From contig JAJVII010000041.1 of the NCBI GenBank assembly GCA_022072085.1, positions 62,001-126,000 on the forward strand: DNA of 64,000 nt, written 5' to 3'. The position numbers and the translations under genes are program-made. Below, one piece after another: positions 8,364 to 16,171 of the stretch. Below the pieces are notes generated by a model. The model saw only the letters and a program-made list of their open reading frames with translations, ran no database searches and had not been told where the DNA came from. The DNA comes from Phycisphaerae bacterium. GTDB taxonomy: Bacteria; Planctomycetota; Phycisphaerae; JAJVII01. Each line of letters starts with the position of its first letter. Within the stretch, counting starts at the first letter, position 1.

Positions 8364-9017
8364 TCAGTCCCTTCGCAGGCGCGGGGCGCCGGGGTCGCGA
8401 ACGACGTCCGCCTCGCCGTCGCCGTCGGCGTCCAGGCCGACGCGGACGCGGGCCAGGCCGCGCTCGAAGAGCCGGCGATAGTGCGACGCTTTGGTCCAGT
8501 AGCCGTCGGCCGACGACGCCCCGGCGGCCGCCCCGGCCAGCAGCGCCGCCAGCACGCCGTGGGCGCTGACGGTCCGCAGGGCGTCGGGGTCGGCGATGTC
8601 GTCGGCGCTCCAGCGACTGCCCGGATCTCCCGGGGCCACGCCGATGGCGGTGAGCATCTCCATCGCGACCGCGGAGGTCTGGGCCGCGAAGCTCGTGATC
8701 CGCCAGGTCAGTCCGCTGCCGGCGACGGTCGGCACGATGGGCGCCCCGTCCACCGTCGAGCGAAGCGCCGAAACGGCGAGCTGCGTCGCCGAGTCGACCG
8801 AGGTGATCTCCAGAGCCGCGGGCCCGGCCGACGACTCGACGTGCAGGACCATGCCCGCGTCGACGCCGGCAGCCAGGAAGTCGGCCGACAGCGCGATGAA
8901 GGCCGCGCCATCCAGTTCGCCGTCGTCGCCGGCGGCCAGCGTCTGGGCCGGCCAGGCGAGTTCCGCGAACAGCCGCGGCTCGAAGATCAGGAGATCGCGA
9001 TCGTCGGAAAAGGTCAT
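8364..9017 (-). CDS. Phage head-tail connector-like protein
   Basis: A protein of 217 residues starting MTFSDDRDLLIFEP. It lies directly downstream of the major capsid gene, where gp6/gp15-type head-tail connectors usually sit. The C-terminal half is helical (SADDIADPDALRTVSAHGVLAALLAGAA, then YWTKASHYRRLFERGLARVRVGLDADGDGEAD). The last segment resembles the tail of connector proteins built on the pattern YRRLFE..L..V. Only weak pattern support is available; gene order is the main argument. Confidence 0.5.
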   Translation of the reverse strand: MTFSDDRDLLIFEPRLFAELAWPAQTLAAGDDGELDGAAFIALSADFLAAGVDAGMVLHVESSAGPAALEITSVDSATQLAVSALRSTVDGAPIVPTVAGSGLTWRITSFAAQTSAVAMEMLTAIGVAPGDPGSRWSADDIADPDALRTVSAHGVLAALLAGAAAGASSADGYWTKASHYRRLFERGLARVRVGLDADGDGEADVVRDPGAPRLRRD

Positions 9018-9058
9018 GAGGTCATCTCCGTCTGCGGGTCGGTCAAACCGGTCCAGTG

Positions 9059-9168
9059 TGGAATGCGGAGTTCGGAATGCGAAATGAAGAGGCGGCCGAT
9101 CCCGTCACTGACGAACGTTGCGGGCCGCGAACCGGATTCCGCACTCCGCCTTCCTCATTCCGCATTCC
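9059..9168. repeat. Palindromic element, GGAATGCGGA word family
   Basis: The left arm (9059-9091) repeats GGAATGCGGAGTTCGGAATG-type words and the right arm (9136-9168) mirrors them as ATTCCGCACTCCGCC and CATTCCGCATTCC. About 45 bp of unrelated sequence separate the arms. The same words occur inside mnmG (25826-25918) and at the end of the phage ATPase gene (17581-17609). It lies between the capsid and connector genes. Confidence 0.7.
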
Positions 9169-9212
9169 CTCCGGGGCTGCCCTCGCGCCCGCCGCAAAGT
9201 CGCGGGGGGCCC

Positions 9213-9240
9213 GAGGGTCGCCCCGAAAGGGGGCAACCCG
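9213..9240 (-). terminator. Hairpin after the capsid gene, possible terminator
   Basis: On the minus strand, GGGTTGCCCCC-TTTC-GGGGCGACCC forms a stable hairpin 16 nt past the stop codon of the major capsid gene. There is no clear U-tract, so it may act as a terminator, an attenuator or a 3'-end stabiliser. A hairpin here would help set capsid expression apart from the tail genes. Confidence 0.35.
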
Positions 9241-9255
9241 TGGCGTGGGAGGGCG

Positions 9256-10416
9256 TCACGCCAACCCGTCGATCACGCCGTGGGCGTTCTCGTTGCGCAG
9301 CTCCAGCGTGTATTCGCCGATGAGCTGGCCGTGCTCGTAGTCGCCGGTCGCGCTCAGGGGCTTGTAGTGGAAGCTGCGTCCGGCCATCGCCAGCACCGCG
9401 GTCTTGCGGCTGTCCAGCAGGATGACCTTGTCGCCCGGGACCCAGCGGCTGAGCACGACGCGGCAGACGCCGAAGTCGCTCTCGTAGACGCTGACGCGGT
9501 CGCGGTAGGTCGTCTCGCCGGAATCGACGCTGCGGCTGGCCGACAGGAAGCCGTTGATCTGCCGCTTCTGCGACCCGCCGACCAGGATCGTGTCGACCCG
9601 GCCGCTGGACTGGTCCCAGATCGCCCGCAGCGCCGCGTTGAGCATCTCCTCGTCCAGCACGCCCGCCTCGCCGGCCGGGAAGCCGTCCTGCCCCGGCGTG
9701 AAGCGGTTGGTCGAGATCAGCGAGAGCATCCCGCTCATCGTGCGGCGGACGTCGGCCGACCCGGCCGGCGTCGCGGCGGCGGAGCGGCCGTTGATCACGG
9801 TGTTCTCCAGGTCGCGCAGCAGCTCGCGCAGGCGCTCCTGCTTCTGGTAGTCCAGCTCGTCGGCGACGGCGATCTGCCGCACGGCCAGCTCGCTGCCCGA
9901 GGCCATCACCGTGCGGGTGAAGATCTGGGTGTAGTTGGCCTTCCGCTGGCGGACGGTGAAGCGCGGGTCGTCGGCCTGCCCGCCCTCCAGCGCCGCGTTG
10001 CCCAGGATCCGCAGCGACTGACCGTCGGAGAGGTCCTCCGGCGTGCTGCCGCCGTAGCCGCGGGTCACGGTGATCGTGCCGTTCTCGGCGTCGACCGCGG
10101 TGACCAGCATCCGCTCGGCGCTGTCCTCGGGGGCGAGCTGGTCGCCCGCGCGGAACCGCGTCGCGTTGTCCACGCCGAAGGTGTCGTCCACGTCCGGGTC
10201 GGTGAAGACGGCCTGGTCGATCGTGTCGCTGTTGGGCAGCAGCGCGTCCTCCAGCCACTCGTGCACGGTGGAGTGGGCCGACCGCAGCGGGTCGCCCAGG
10301 TGGTCCAGCAGCGGCGTCTCGAACGGCGAGACGATTGCGACCAGGTCGGCGACGTCCTCGGCGGTTTCGGGCAGCGTCGCGCCGCCGCTGTAGGTGGCCT
10401 TGCCGGTGAAACTCAT
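9256..10416 (-). CDS. Phage major capsid protein (DUF5309/SU10-like)
   Basis: A protein of 386 residues, typical for an HK97-fold capsid subunit without a fused protease. The N-terminus has the pattern seen in DUF5309-type capsid proteins: KATYSGGATLPETAEDVADLVAIVSPFETPLLDHLG. Further support comes from FTRTVMASGSELAVRQI, the long helix around LDYQKQERLRELLRDLENTVINGR (spine-helix region) and the C-terminal FHYKPLSATGDYEHGQLIGEYTLELRNENAHGVIDGL, typical of the A-domain end. It lies directly after the scaffold-like gene, the usual order. The family assignment is from pattern memory. Confidence 0.8.
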   Translation of the reverse strand: MSFTGKATYSGGATLPETAEDVADLVAIVSPFETPLLDHLGDPLRSAHSTVHEWLEDALLPNSDTIDQAVFTDPDVDDTFGVDNATRFRAGDQLAPEDSAERMLVTAVDAENGTITVTRGYGGSTPEDLSDGQSLRILGNAALEGGQADDPRFTVRQRKANYTQIFTRTVMASGSELAVRQIAVADELDYQKQERLRELLRDLENTVINGRSAAATPAGSADVRRTMSGMLSLISTNRFTPGQDGFPAGEAGVLDEEMLNAALRAIWDQSSGRVDTILVGGSQKRQINGFLSASRSVDSGETTYRDRVSVYESDFGVCRVVLSRWVPGDKVILLDSRKTAVLAMAGRSFHYKPLSATGDYEHGQLIGEYTLELRNENAHGVIDGLA

Positions 10417-10482
10417 GCGATTCTCCTTGCCAATGGGTTGTGGTCTTCTGCGTTCAGTTCAAGTCACTCGATCGAATCGGGC

Positions 10483-10604
10483 GGGAACACGGATTTCACA
10501 GAGCGGACGGATTACGCGGATGATGCGGTCGGCTCGGCGGAACTCTTCCGACACTTCCCGATTCCGCCCGTGCAATCCCTTCCTTCCGTGAAATCCGTGT
10601 TCCC
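10483..10604. repeat. Palindromic element with 17-bp perfect inverted ends
   Basis: GGGAACACGGATTTCAC at 10483-10499 is mirrored exactly by GTGAAATCCGTGTTCCC at 10588-10604. Inside the arms are CGGACGGATTACGCGGATG words similar to those at 54011-54037. It occupies most of the space between the scaffold-like and capsid genes, and its right end is followed within 5 bp by the scaffold stop codon. Confidence 0.7.
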
Positions 10605-10608
10605 TTCT

Positions 10609-11181
10609 TCATCGGAAGCGCCGCCGGATGGCCAGGTAGCGGTTCACGTCTTCGGGCCTGCCGCCGGCGGCCGCCCGGGCCGCCTCGCGGAGCTGTTCGG
10701 CGCCGGGCTTCTCGCCGGGCCCGCGGCGCGTCCGCGTCGGCGTGGTCATCGTCGGCGCCCCCGGCCGATCCGGCGCCGCGGGCAGCGCCGTGCCGGCCAG
10801 GAGGTACGGTTTCTCGGCGAGCAACTGCTCGATCACCGCGTCCAGTTCCGCGGCCTCGGGCGCGACGCCCGGGACCAGCCTGGCCTCGGCCAGCAGCAGC
10901 GCCGCCTCGATGTCGGCGACGTTGCGGCCGGCCAGCCGGTCGACCAGCGCCGTCCGCCGTTGCAGGGCCAGCAGGTCGGACTCGGCCGACTGCCGCGCCT
11001 GCCGCTCGGCGGCGAGCTGCTCGTCCAGCTCCGCGGCCCGCCGCTCGGCCGACTGCGCCCGGCGCCGGTAGCGGATGGACTCGCTGACCGGAACCAGGCG
11101 GTCATCGGCCTCGGCGGCCGGCGGGGAGGGGACCTCGGTCTCTTCACGCGTCTGCGTGTTGTCGGGACTCTGCTGAGTCAT
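10609..11181 (-). CDS. Phage capsid scaffold-like coiled-coil protein
   Basis: A protein of 190 residues, highly charged and Ala/Glu/Arg-rich. Residues ~35-80 form a strong predicted coiled coil (RYRRRAQSAERRAAELDEQLAAERQARQSAE). The C-terminus is basic, ending RYLAIRRRFR. This composition, the small size and the position between portal and major capsid genes fit an internal scaffolding protein, whose basic C-terminus normally contacts the capsid subunit. There is no sequence motif to prove it. Confidence 0.6.
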   Translation of the reverse strand: MTQQSPDNTQTREETEVPSPPAAEADDRLVPVSESIRYRRRAQSAERRAAELDEQLAAERQARQSAESDLLALQRRTALVDRLAGRNVADIEAALLLAEARLVPGVAPEAAELDAVIEQLLAEKPYLLAGTALPAAPDRPGAPTMTTPTRTRRGPGEKPGAEQLREAARAAAGGRPEDVNRYLAIRRRFR

Positions 11182-11201
11182 GGGGGCTCCTTGGGTCGGG
11201 G

Positions 11202-11341
11202 CAATGTCGAATGACGAATGCCGGATGTCGAATCAATGTCGAAACTCGAATATCGAATGCATGCGGAATGCCGGTCGGTCTTGCCGTGACGTTCGCCCGT
11301 TCGTCATTGGGCGTTCGTCATTCACTCGTCATTCGTCATTT
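11202..11341. repeat. Palindromic element, AATGTCGAATGACG word family
   Basis: The left arm (11202-11260) repeats AATGTCGAATGACGAATG and CGAATATCGAATG words. The right arm (11299-11341) mirrors them as TTCGTCATT repeated four times. It shares words with the element at 62327-62410. The right arm runs into the portal gene and encodes its last residues and stop. Confidence 0.7.
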
Positions 11342-12806
11342 CGCCGGCGGCGTCCGCGTATCCCAGTTCAGCCAGGATTCGCCCGCGGTCCACTCCAAGC
11401 TGCTGCTTGAGCAGCGCCTCATTCAGTTTGCTCGCCTGGTCCTCGGGCAGCATCGGCGGCCAGTGAATGCGGATGCGCCGGTCGGCCGGGGCGGTCTTCA
11501 GCACGCCGGTCGCGTCCAGCCACGCCAGCACGAGTTCGGCGATCTGCTCGACGCCGCGGCCGTAGGTCAGCCGCTTGCGGGCGGTCTTGGCCAGCAGCGG
11601 CATCAGCGTCACCCGCAGCGCCGCGGCGCTGGTCAGGTTGCCGATGCGCCCGCCGATCAGCCCGGCCGCCACCGACGGCACCGCGGAAATCTTGTCCATG
11701 GCCTCGCGGGTCTGGGCGATGTGCAGGTCTTCGCTGGGGCTGCCGCTGTCGCCGCCGAACTCCTGGATCGACGCGTCGGGGTTGTCGGTGCTCCACATCC
11801 GCCCCGGCGCGACCGGCCGATCCTCGAAGTTCTCGATTCCTCGGCCGAGATACATCCGGAACGACTGGAAGCTGATCCGGTTGGCCCGGTCGCTCAGCCG
11901 CGTGTTCAGCTCGTCCTGCGTGGGGATCAGCCGATCGACCTCGCTGACGCCTTCGTAGCAGAAGGGCTGGGCCATGTTCTGCACGTGCACGACGGGGATG
12001 CGGCCGAGCGGGTTGTCGCCCTGGCCGACCAGCTCGCCGTCGATGTAGCGCTGCCACGCGTGCGGGCCGAGAATCTCGGTGACCGCCGCGGCCGCCGGCG
12101 AGCCCAGGCCGTCCAGGCTGTTGCGCCCCTGGCGGAAGTGCTGCACGTAGTAGTCCGTCGCCTGGCAGTCGTCGGGCGAGAGGATCGGCACGGCGCGGTC
12201 GGCTTCGATCGTCTCCAGCACGATCCGCGACGCGGCCCGGGCCGGGTCGGCGCCGGCGGCGTTGCGCCCGCCGGCGTCCGGCCCGTTCACCCGCAGCAGC
12301 ACGTCGACGAACCCGTAGACGTGCCCGAGCAGGGCCATCTCCTGAAGCAGGAGCATGCCGCCGTTGGCTTCAAGGGCAGCCTTTATGGCGTCTTCGATTT
12401 TCTGCCGAAGCTCAAGGTCGGCGGCCATGCTCTGGATCCGGATCTCCTGCCCGAACAGGAAGTGAACCATCGCGTCGATCCGCCAGGCGATGTCGTTCTC
12501 GATGACGACCTCCTTGCGGCGGACCGCGTCGATCCGCTCGCCGCCGAAGATCGCCCCGTAGCGGTCGTGGCGGAACCCGGTGATCCGCGGCGGCAGGCCG
12601 AACTCCTGGGCCTGCACGTACGGCCGGCTCGACTCGCTCGCGTCTACCGCCGAGCCCAGGGCCGCGCCGGCCCGCTGGTCGTTGCGGTAGTAGGCCATCA
12701 GCCGCTCGAACCGCACCGCCGACTCGGTCGCGGCGTCGGCGACCATGCGGGCCAGGAAGTCGGCGTCCAGCGGCGGGCGGTCGAAGATGGAAAGGTCGAA
12801 TCGCAT
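11322..12806 (-). CDS. Phage portal protein
   Basis: A protein of 494 residues starting MRFDLSIFDRPPL, with GGGAG about 9 nt upstream. Its size and profile fit a tailed-phage portal protein: VIENDIAWRIDAMVHFLFGQEI in the clip/wing region, MLLLQEMALLGHVYGFVDVLLRV, then GRIPVVHVQNMAQPF and SEVDRLIPTQDELNTRLSDRANRISFQSFRMYL near the stem helix. It also has SAAALRVTLMPLLAKTARKRLTYGRGVEQIAELV, a common portal crown/barrel pattern. The C-terminal MTNDE and stop come from the palindromic element at 11202-11341. It is separated from the terminase by a cargo segment. Confidence 0.8.
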   Translation of the reverse strand: MRFDLSIFDRPPLDADFLARMVADAATESAVRFERLMAYYRNDQRAGAALGSAVDASESSRPYVQAQEFGLPPRITGFRHDRYGAIFGGERIDAVRRKEVVIENDIAWRIDAMVHFLFGQEIRIQSMAADLELRQKIEDAIKAALEANGGMLLLQEMALLGHVYGFVDVLLRVNGPDAGGRNAAGADPARAASRIVLETIEADRAVPILSPDDCQATDYYVQHFRQGRNSLDGLGSPAAAAVTEILGPHAWQRYIDGELVGQGDNPLGRIPVVHVQNMAQPFCYEGVSEVDRLIPTQDELNTRLSDRANRISFQSFRMYLGRGIENFEDRPVAPGRMWSTDNPDASIQEFGGDSGSPSEDLHIAQTREAMDKISAVPSVAAGLIGGRIGNLTSAAALRVTLMPLLAKTARKRLTYGRGVEQIAELVLAWLDATGVLKTAPADRRIRIHWPPMLPEDQASKLNEALLKQQLGVDRGRILAELGYADAAGEMTNDE

Positions 12807-12864
12807 CAGCTCGTTCTCCCGTGAGCGGCGTCGTCGGATCGCTCCCCCCGTAAGAGGGCGCGGT

Positions 12865-12995
12865 TGTCCGGGTCCGTGTCGCGCCGCGACGCCGGCAGCC
12901 CCCGCCGCCGCGCCGCAACGCGTGGCCGGCCCGTGCGATGCGAAAGTTGAAAGGGATTCGGGATTTCGCAGAACGCCCGTACAGGTTGTGCGCGC
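12865..12995 (-). promoter_or_regulatory. Paired 20-bp motif upstream of the portal operon
   Basis: Read on the minus strand, GCGCGCACAACCTGTAC (12979-12995) and GCGACACGGACCCGGACA (12865-12882) are two versions of one motif, start to start 114 bp apart. The same motif pair at the same 114-bp offset lies upstream of the phage ATPase gene at 18453-18584. They may be regulator or sigma-factor binding sites. The rest of the 370-bp stretch 12807-13176 is GC-rich with no gene that I can support. Confidence 0.45.
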
Positions 12996-13176
12996 AATCC
13001 GCCGCAACCGCCGCGGCCCGCGCGTCTTGCCGCCATGCCTTCACCGGCCTGCATTGGCCTGTATCCGAGGGGACCGCGCGCAAGACGATGGATGCTGATT
13101 CACCAAGGGAGGGGGGAGGGGGCTGGGAAGACAGGGAGACTCTCGAAGACTTCTTGCGCGGGCGGCCGTTGAGTCT

Positions 13177-13551
13177 CTAGCTGGCTGGATTGTCGTCCTG
13201 GAGTTCACGAATCTTCTGTATGACGGCCAACAAGTGCTTCGTGGGCAGGAACCCCTTCACATCAAGGATGTCACTCGGCTTGAATGCCACCAGCCAATCG
13301 CAGACCGCGACGCTTCGTTTGCGCAAGCCCGTCTGCACTTTGCCTTGCGCTGCCCATGGCAGTTCCACGCATCTCGATGAATCGTCGGGGAAATCACTGG
13401 TCGAAATAGCCACCCCGACGATTTCCTCGTCGAGCACTTGGTCTTCTGGCTGGCTTATGATGAGGACTGGTCGGGCCTTCGGCTCACCGCGAGGTGGCTT
13501 CACGTTCGCCAGAACGATGCTTCCCTGCTCCCACTCTCGCATGGGTGTCAC
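13177..13551 (-). CDS. PemK/MazF-like toxin-type endoribonuclease
   Basis: A protein of ~124 residues. The fold signature is clear: WEQGSIVLANV (first strands of the SH3-like barrel), KARPVLIIS, then VAISTSDFP and a helix at the C-terminus. PemK/MazF proteins cleave mRNA or act as toxins, normally with an antitoxin directly upstream. Here the upstream gene (13561-13797) is not a recognisable antitoxin but could serve as one. The start may be GTG at 13551 or ATG at 13542; neither has a strong ribosome binding site. It sits inside the phage module as probable cargo. Confidence 0.65.
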   Translation of the reverse strand: MTPMREWEQGSIVLANVKPPRGEPKARPVLIISQPEDQVLDEEIVGVAISTSDFPDDSSRCVELPWAAQGKVQTGLRKRSVAVCDWLVAFKPSDILDVKGFLPTKHLLAVIQKIRELQDDNPAS

Positions 13552-13560
13552 GGAATCGAC

Positions 13561-13797
13561 CTACTTCTGAGCGGCAGAGAAAGGATCGTCGTTAGCGTCC
13601 CACCATGCCTGCGGCGGGGGAAATGTCCGGGTCCACTCAAGCAACTTGGCGTTGGAGGGAGTGGACTCTGCAACAGCGGCGGACACTGCACAGATGTTCT
13701 CGAAGTAATAGACAGCCCTGTAATGCCAGTCCGCCACTTGCGACTGTGTCTTGGTCTGAGGCTGTTGTCCGTTAGGCATCTGTAGAGCGTCAGGCAT
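13561..13797 (-). CDS. Small hypothetical protein, phage cargo segment
   Basis: A protein of 78 residues starting MPDALQMPNG, with AAGGAG 7 nt upstream inside the end of the preceding gene; the two overlap by 8 bp. It carries WHYRAVYYFENICAVSAAVAES followed by WTRTFPPPQAWWDANDDPF. It has no signal peptide and no obvious DNA-binding motif. It sits 9 bp upstream of the PemK/MazF-like gene, so an antitoxin or immunity role is possible but unsupported by motif. Confidence 0.55.
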   Translation of the reverse strand: MPDALQMPNGQQPQTKTQSQVADWHYRAVYYFENICAVSAAVAESTPSNAKLLEWTRTFPPPQAWWDANDDPFSAAQK

Positions 13798-14221
13798 CGC
13801 CTTGCTCCTTGTCTTTCTCGGGTCTTCCAACAAGGCTAACCCGGAACGGGCGCTGGTTAACTATCTCTCCGTCTGCCTTCAGAATGATCCAATACTTCCC
13901 CTCTGCTGGAAACTGCAAGTTGCCGAATTCTACATGGAAATCTCGAATCATCAAGGGGCTGTCCATCTGCAATGGCCCGCGCATCTCCACGATCTGCGCA
14001 CCGGTTTTCTCGTGCTCGATGCTCAACGACAGGTCAACCTTCCCTCGACCATCAGTCAAGGTGAAGAGTATGCACATCTTCGAATGGATGGCGGGAAGGC
14101 CATGGGTCGTTATGTTGTTGAACACGCCAACGACGATCAGCTTCTTTGTGTTTTCATCGCGATATATCGCATCGCAGACGATAAAGGACAGACACGTTGG
14201 TTTCTCATGCATATCGTTCAT
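13790..14221 (-). CDS. DUF6941-like protein, phage cargo segment
   Basis: A protein of 143 residues. The pattern SFIVCDAIYRDENTKKLIVVGVFNNI, then MCILFTLTDGRGKVDLSLSIEH, matches my memory of DUF6941 proteins, small beta-sandwich proteins common in planctomycetes that have no known function. The base composition is visibly less GC-rich than neighbouring phage genes (for example ATGAATTGATGC-type codons), which together with genes 13177-13797 suggests a recent separate acquisition between portal and terminase. Start ATG 14221 or the in-frame ATG four codons later. Confidence 0.6.
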   Translation of the reverse strand: MNDMHEKPTCLSFIVCDAIYRDENTKKLIVVGVFNNITTHGLPAIHSKMCILFTLTDGRGKVDLSLSIEHEKTGAQIVEMRGPLQMDSPLMIRDFHVEFGNLQFPAEGKYWIILKADGEIVNQRPFRVSLVGRPEKDKEQGDA

Positions 14222-14278
14222 GACCTCGTTCTATCGGCATATTCCCAGCATCAATTCATTGTAGTGTGCGGCTCCCAC

Positions 14279-15757
14279 TCAGTAAAGCCGCACCTTCACG
14301 CGGGCGGCTCGGCGGGCGAAGTGGTTCACGAAGAAGTAGCGCAGGGCATCGACCGGGTGATCGTGCACGCCGTCCTTGAACGGCGTCGCCGGGTCGCCGC
14401 CTTCGTCCGGCGTGCGATAGCGGTAGCACTCCATCGCCGCGATCAGTTTGACGCACGACGGGTCGATCGACAGCGTCGGGTGGCCGGCCTCGCCGTCGAG
14501 ATGGCGGCGGATCAGTTCCAGGCCGTCGCCGATCTTCGACGCGATCGCCCGCGTCTTGATGCCCATCTCGGCCAACTCGCCGCGCGCCGTCGTGCCGGTC
14601 ATCTGGTCCGCCTGGCCGCCGGACGGGTCGCAGTAGCTCATCCGCACCGGCCCGGGGTCCAGCTCCTTCACGCGGGCCGCGTTGGCCAACAGCGTCGCAC
14701 GCGCCTGCACGAGTTCGCGCAGCACGTGCACGTCGCCGCGGCCTGTCACCTGCACCCAGAGGCAGACGAACGGGTTGACGTAGCCGAAGTCCATCGCGCG
14801 GTAGAGTTCCAGCGTCGGGTCGCACTTCAGCGGGCGCACGTGCCGCGGCCGCGCGAACCGCTCGAACACCGCCTCGCGCCGGCTCGGCCGGAGACAGAGC
14901 ATTTCGCTTTCCCACGTCTCGCGTCCGACGCGCCGCCGGGCGGCTGCCAGGTCGGCGATCCGCACGTGGCCGCACTGGGCGCGGCGTTTCGCGCGCAGCC
15001 TGCCGCCGCAGTCCTCCCACAGCGGACAGGCCGGACATTCGCCGGCCGGCGCCGTGCACCGTTCCGCCACGTCCAGGGCACACCAGTGGAACACTCGCCC
15101 GCCGCCGCGGCGCACGTCGTCAACCAGCCGTTGCATCAGCCCGCCGGGCCGGTGCATCGTGCTGAACGCTTCAAGCGCGCCGCGCGACAGGTCGGGCCCG
15201 CGGCCGCGGCTTTCGGTGACGAGCTGGCAGCTCGTCCAGACGTCGTGGTCGAACAGCTCGACCTCGTCGCAGCGCATCTTCTGCACGCGGTTGCCGCGGA
15301 CCGACCGCTGGGACTGGGCGAGGATCTCGACCTCGCTGCCGTTGTCCAGCTCGACCCGCCGCGCGCCGACGTGGCTGCTGCGGCTGGCGATGCGGTGGCC
15401 GTAGCGCGACTGGAGCATGTCACCGAGATAGCGATACATCCGCCGGCTCTGGTCGAGCGACCCGCCGAGGATTCGCACCCGCGTCCCCGGGCGGTGCAGC
15501 ATGTCCAGCAGCGTGATGATCGCCCCCAGCGTCGTCTTGCCGCCGCCGCGGTTGGCCCACACGACCGCGTCGGTGAACGCCTGTGAGTAGGCCGCCCACA
15601 GGTAGTCCATCGGCGCGCAGTGGTGCTCGCAGAACGCCTCGCCGGGGACGTGCAGGTCGAAGACCCGGTGCAGCCAGCGGCCGAGCACTTCCGAATTCTT
15701 CGGCCGAATGGCCAGTATCCGCGCCCGTTGCTCCGAGGCCTCGTTGTCAAACTTCAT
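14279..15757 (-). CDS. terL: Phage terminase large subunit
   Basis: A protein of 492 residues. The ATPase domain has Walker A ANRGGGKTT at ~68-76 and Walker B KMRCDEVELF at ~160-169 with the catalytic Glu next to the Asp. The C-terminal RNase H-like nuclease has acidic residues at ~D323 (AMDFGYVNP), ~D377 (YCDPSG) and ~D470 (HDHPVDALRYF). A Cys cluster at ~241-262 (CPACPLWEDC then QCGH) may bind zinc, a feature of some terminases. It packages DNA into the prohead through the portal. The start overlaps the small-subunit gene by 11 bp. Confidence 0.9.
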   Translation of the reverse strand: MKFDNEASEQRARILAIRPKNSEVLGRWLHRVFDLHVPGEAFCEHHCAPMDYLWAAYSQAFTDAVVWANRGGGKTTLGAIITLLDMLHRPGTRVRILGGSLDQSRRMYRYLGDMLQSRYGHRIASRSSHVGARRVELDNGSEVEILAQSQRSVRGNRVQKMRCDEVELFDHDVWTSCQLVTESRGRGPDLSRGALEAFSTMHRPGGLMQRLVDDVRRGGGRVFHWCALDVAERCTAPAGECPACPLWEDCGGRLRAKRRAQCGHVRIADLAAARRRVGRETWESEMLCLRPSRREAVFERFARPRHVRPLKCDPTLELYRAMDFGYVNPFVCLWVQVTGRGDVHVLRELVQARATLLANAARVKELDPGPVRMSYCDPSGGQADQMTGTTARGELAEMGIKTRAIASKIGDGLELIRRHLDGEAGHPTLSIDPSCVKLIAAMECYRYRTPDEGGDPATPFKDGVHDHPVDALRYFFVNHFARRAARVKVRLY

Positions 15758-16127
15758 CTTCGTCCTCGGTGTCGGCCAGCAGGGCTTCGGCCTCCTCGTC
15801 GGTGGGAACGGGGACCTCAGGCAGCGCCTCGACCGGCGGGCCCTTTGGCTTTCGCCGGTCGGGCGGGATCGCGACCACGTCGCGGCTCGTTTCGTCCGCG
15901 TCGGGTTCGGCGCCCAGCCTCCGATGCTCCAGACTCGTCGTCTGACGCTCCTCGATCAGCCTGAGGTACCTGGCGAACACCTTGTCCTTGTCGATCCACT
16001 GCATCAGCGTCCAGACGCCGAGCTGCATCCGGGCGGCGGCTTTGCGGGGGCTCCAGTCGGGGTTGTCAAAGAGCAGCCGCAGCAGCCTTCGCTTGCGGGC
16101 GTTCTTTACGGGGAATGCGCTTGCCAT
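15747..16127 (-). CDS. Phage terminase small subunit-like protein
   Basis: A protein of 126 residues starting MASAFPVKNARKRR, with AGGAGAG 6 nt upstream. The N-terminal ~55 residues look like a helix-turn-helix (NPDWSPRKAAARMQLGVWTLMQWI) as in small terminase subunits that recognise the packaging site. A following helix, VFARYLRLIEERQT, may form the oligomerisation part. The tail is acidic and ends DTEDEDEV. Its overlap with the large-subunit gene and the HTH support the call. Confidence 0.7.
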   Translation of the reverse strand: MASAFPVKNARKRRLLRLLFDNPDWSPRKAAARMQLGVWTLMQWIDKDKVFARYLRLIEERQTTSLEHRRLGAEPDADETSRDVVAIPPDRRKPKGPPVEALPEVPVPTDEEAEALLADTEDEDEV

Positions 16128-16171
16128 GGCTGCTCTCCTGTCAAGGGCTGACGATTCCGTCCTGCGCCGAC

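Noticed and set aside
12938-13180. Small plus-strand gene between portal and toxin
   Set aside because: No ribosome binding site, no motif, and it spans the paired-motif region upstream of the portal operon.
13802-15586. Long plus-strand frame opposite the terminase
   Set aside because: Antisense shadow; the minus strand has complete terminase motifs.
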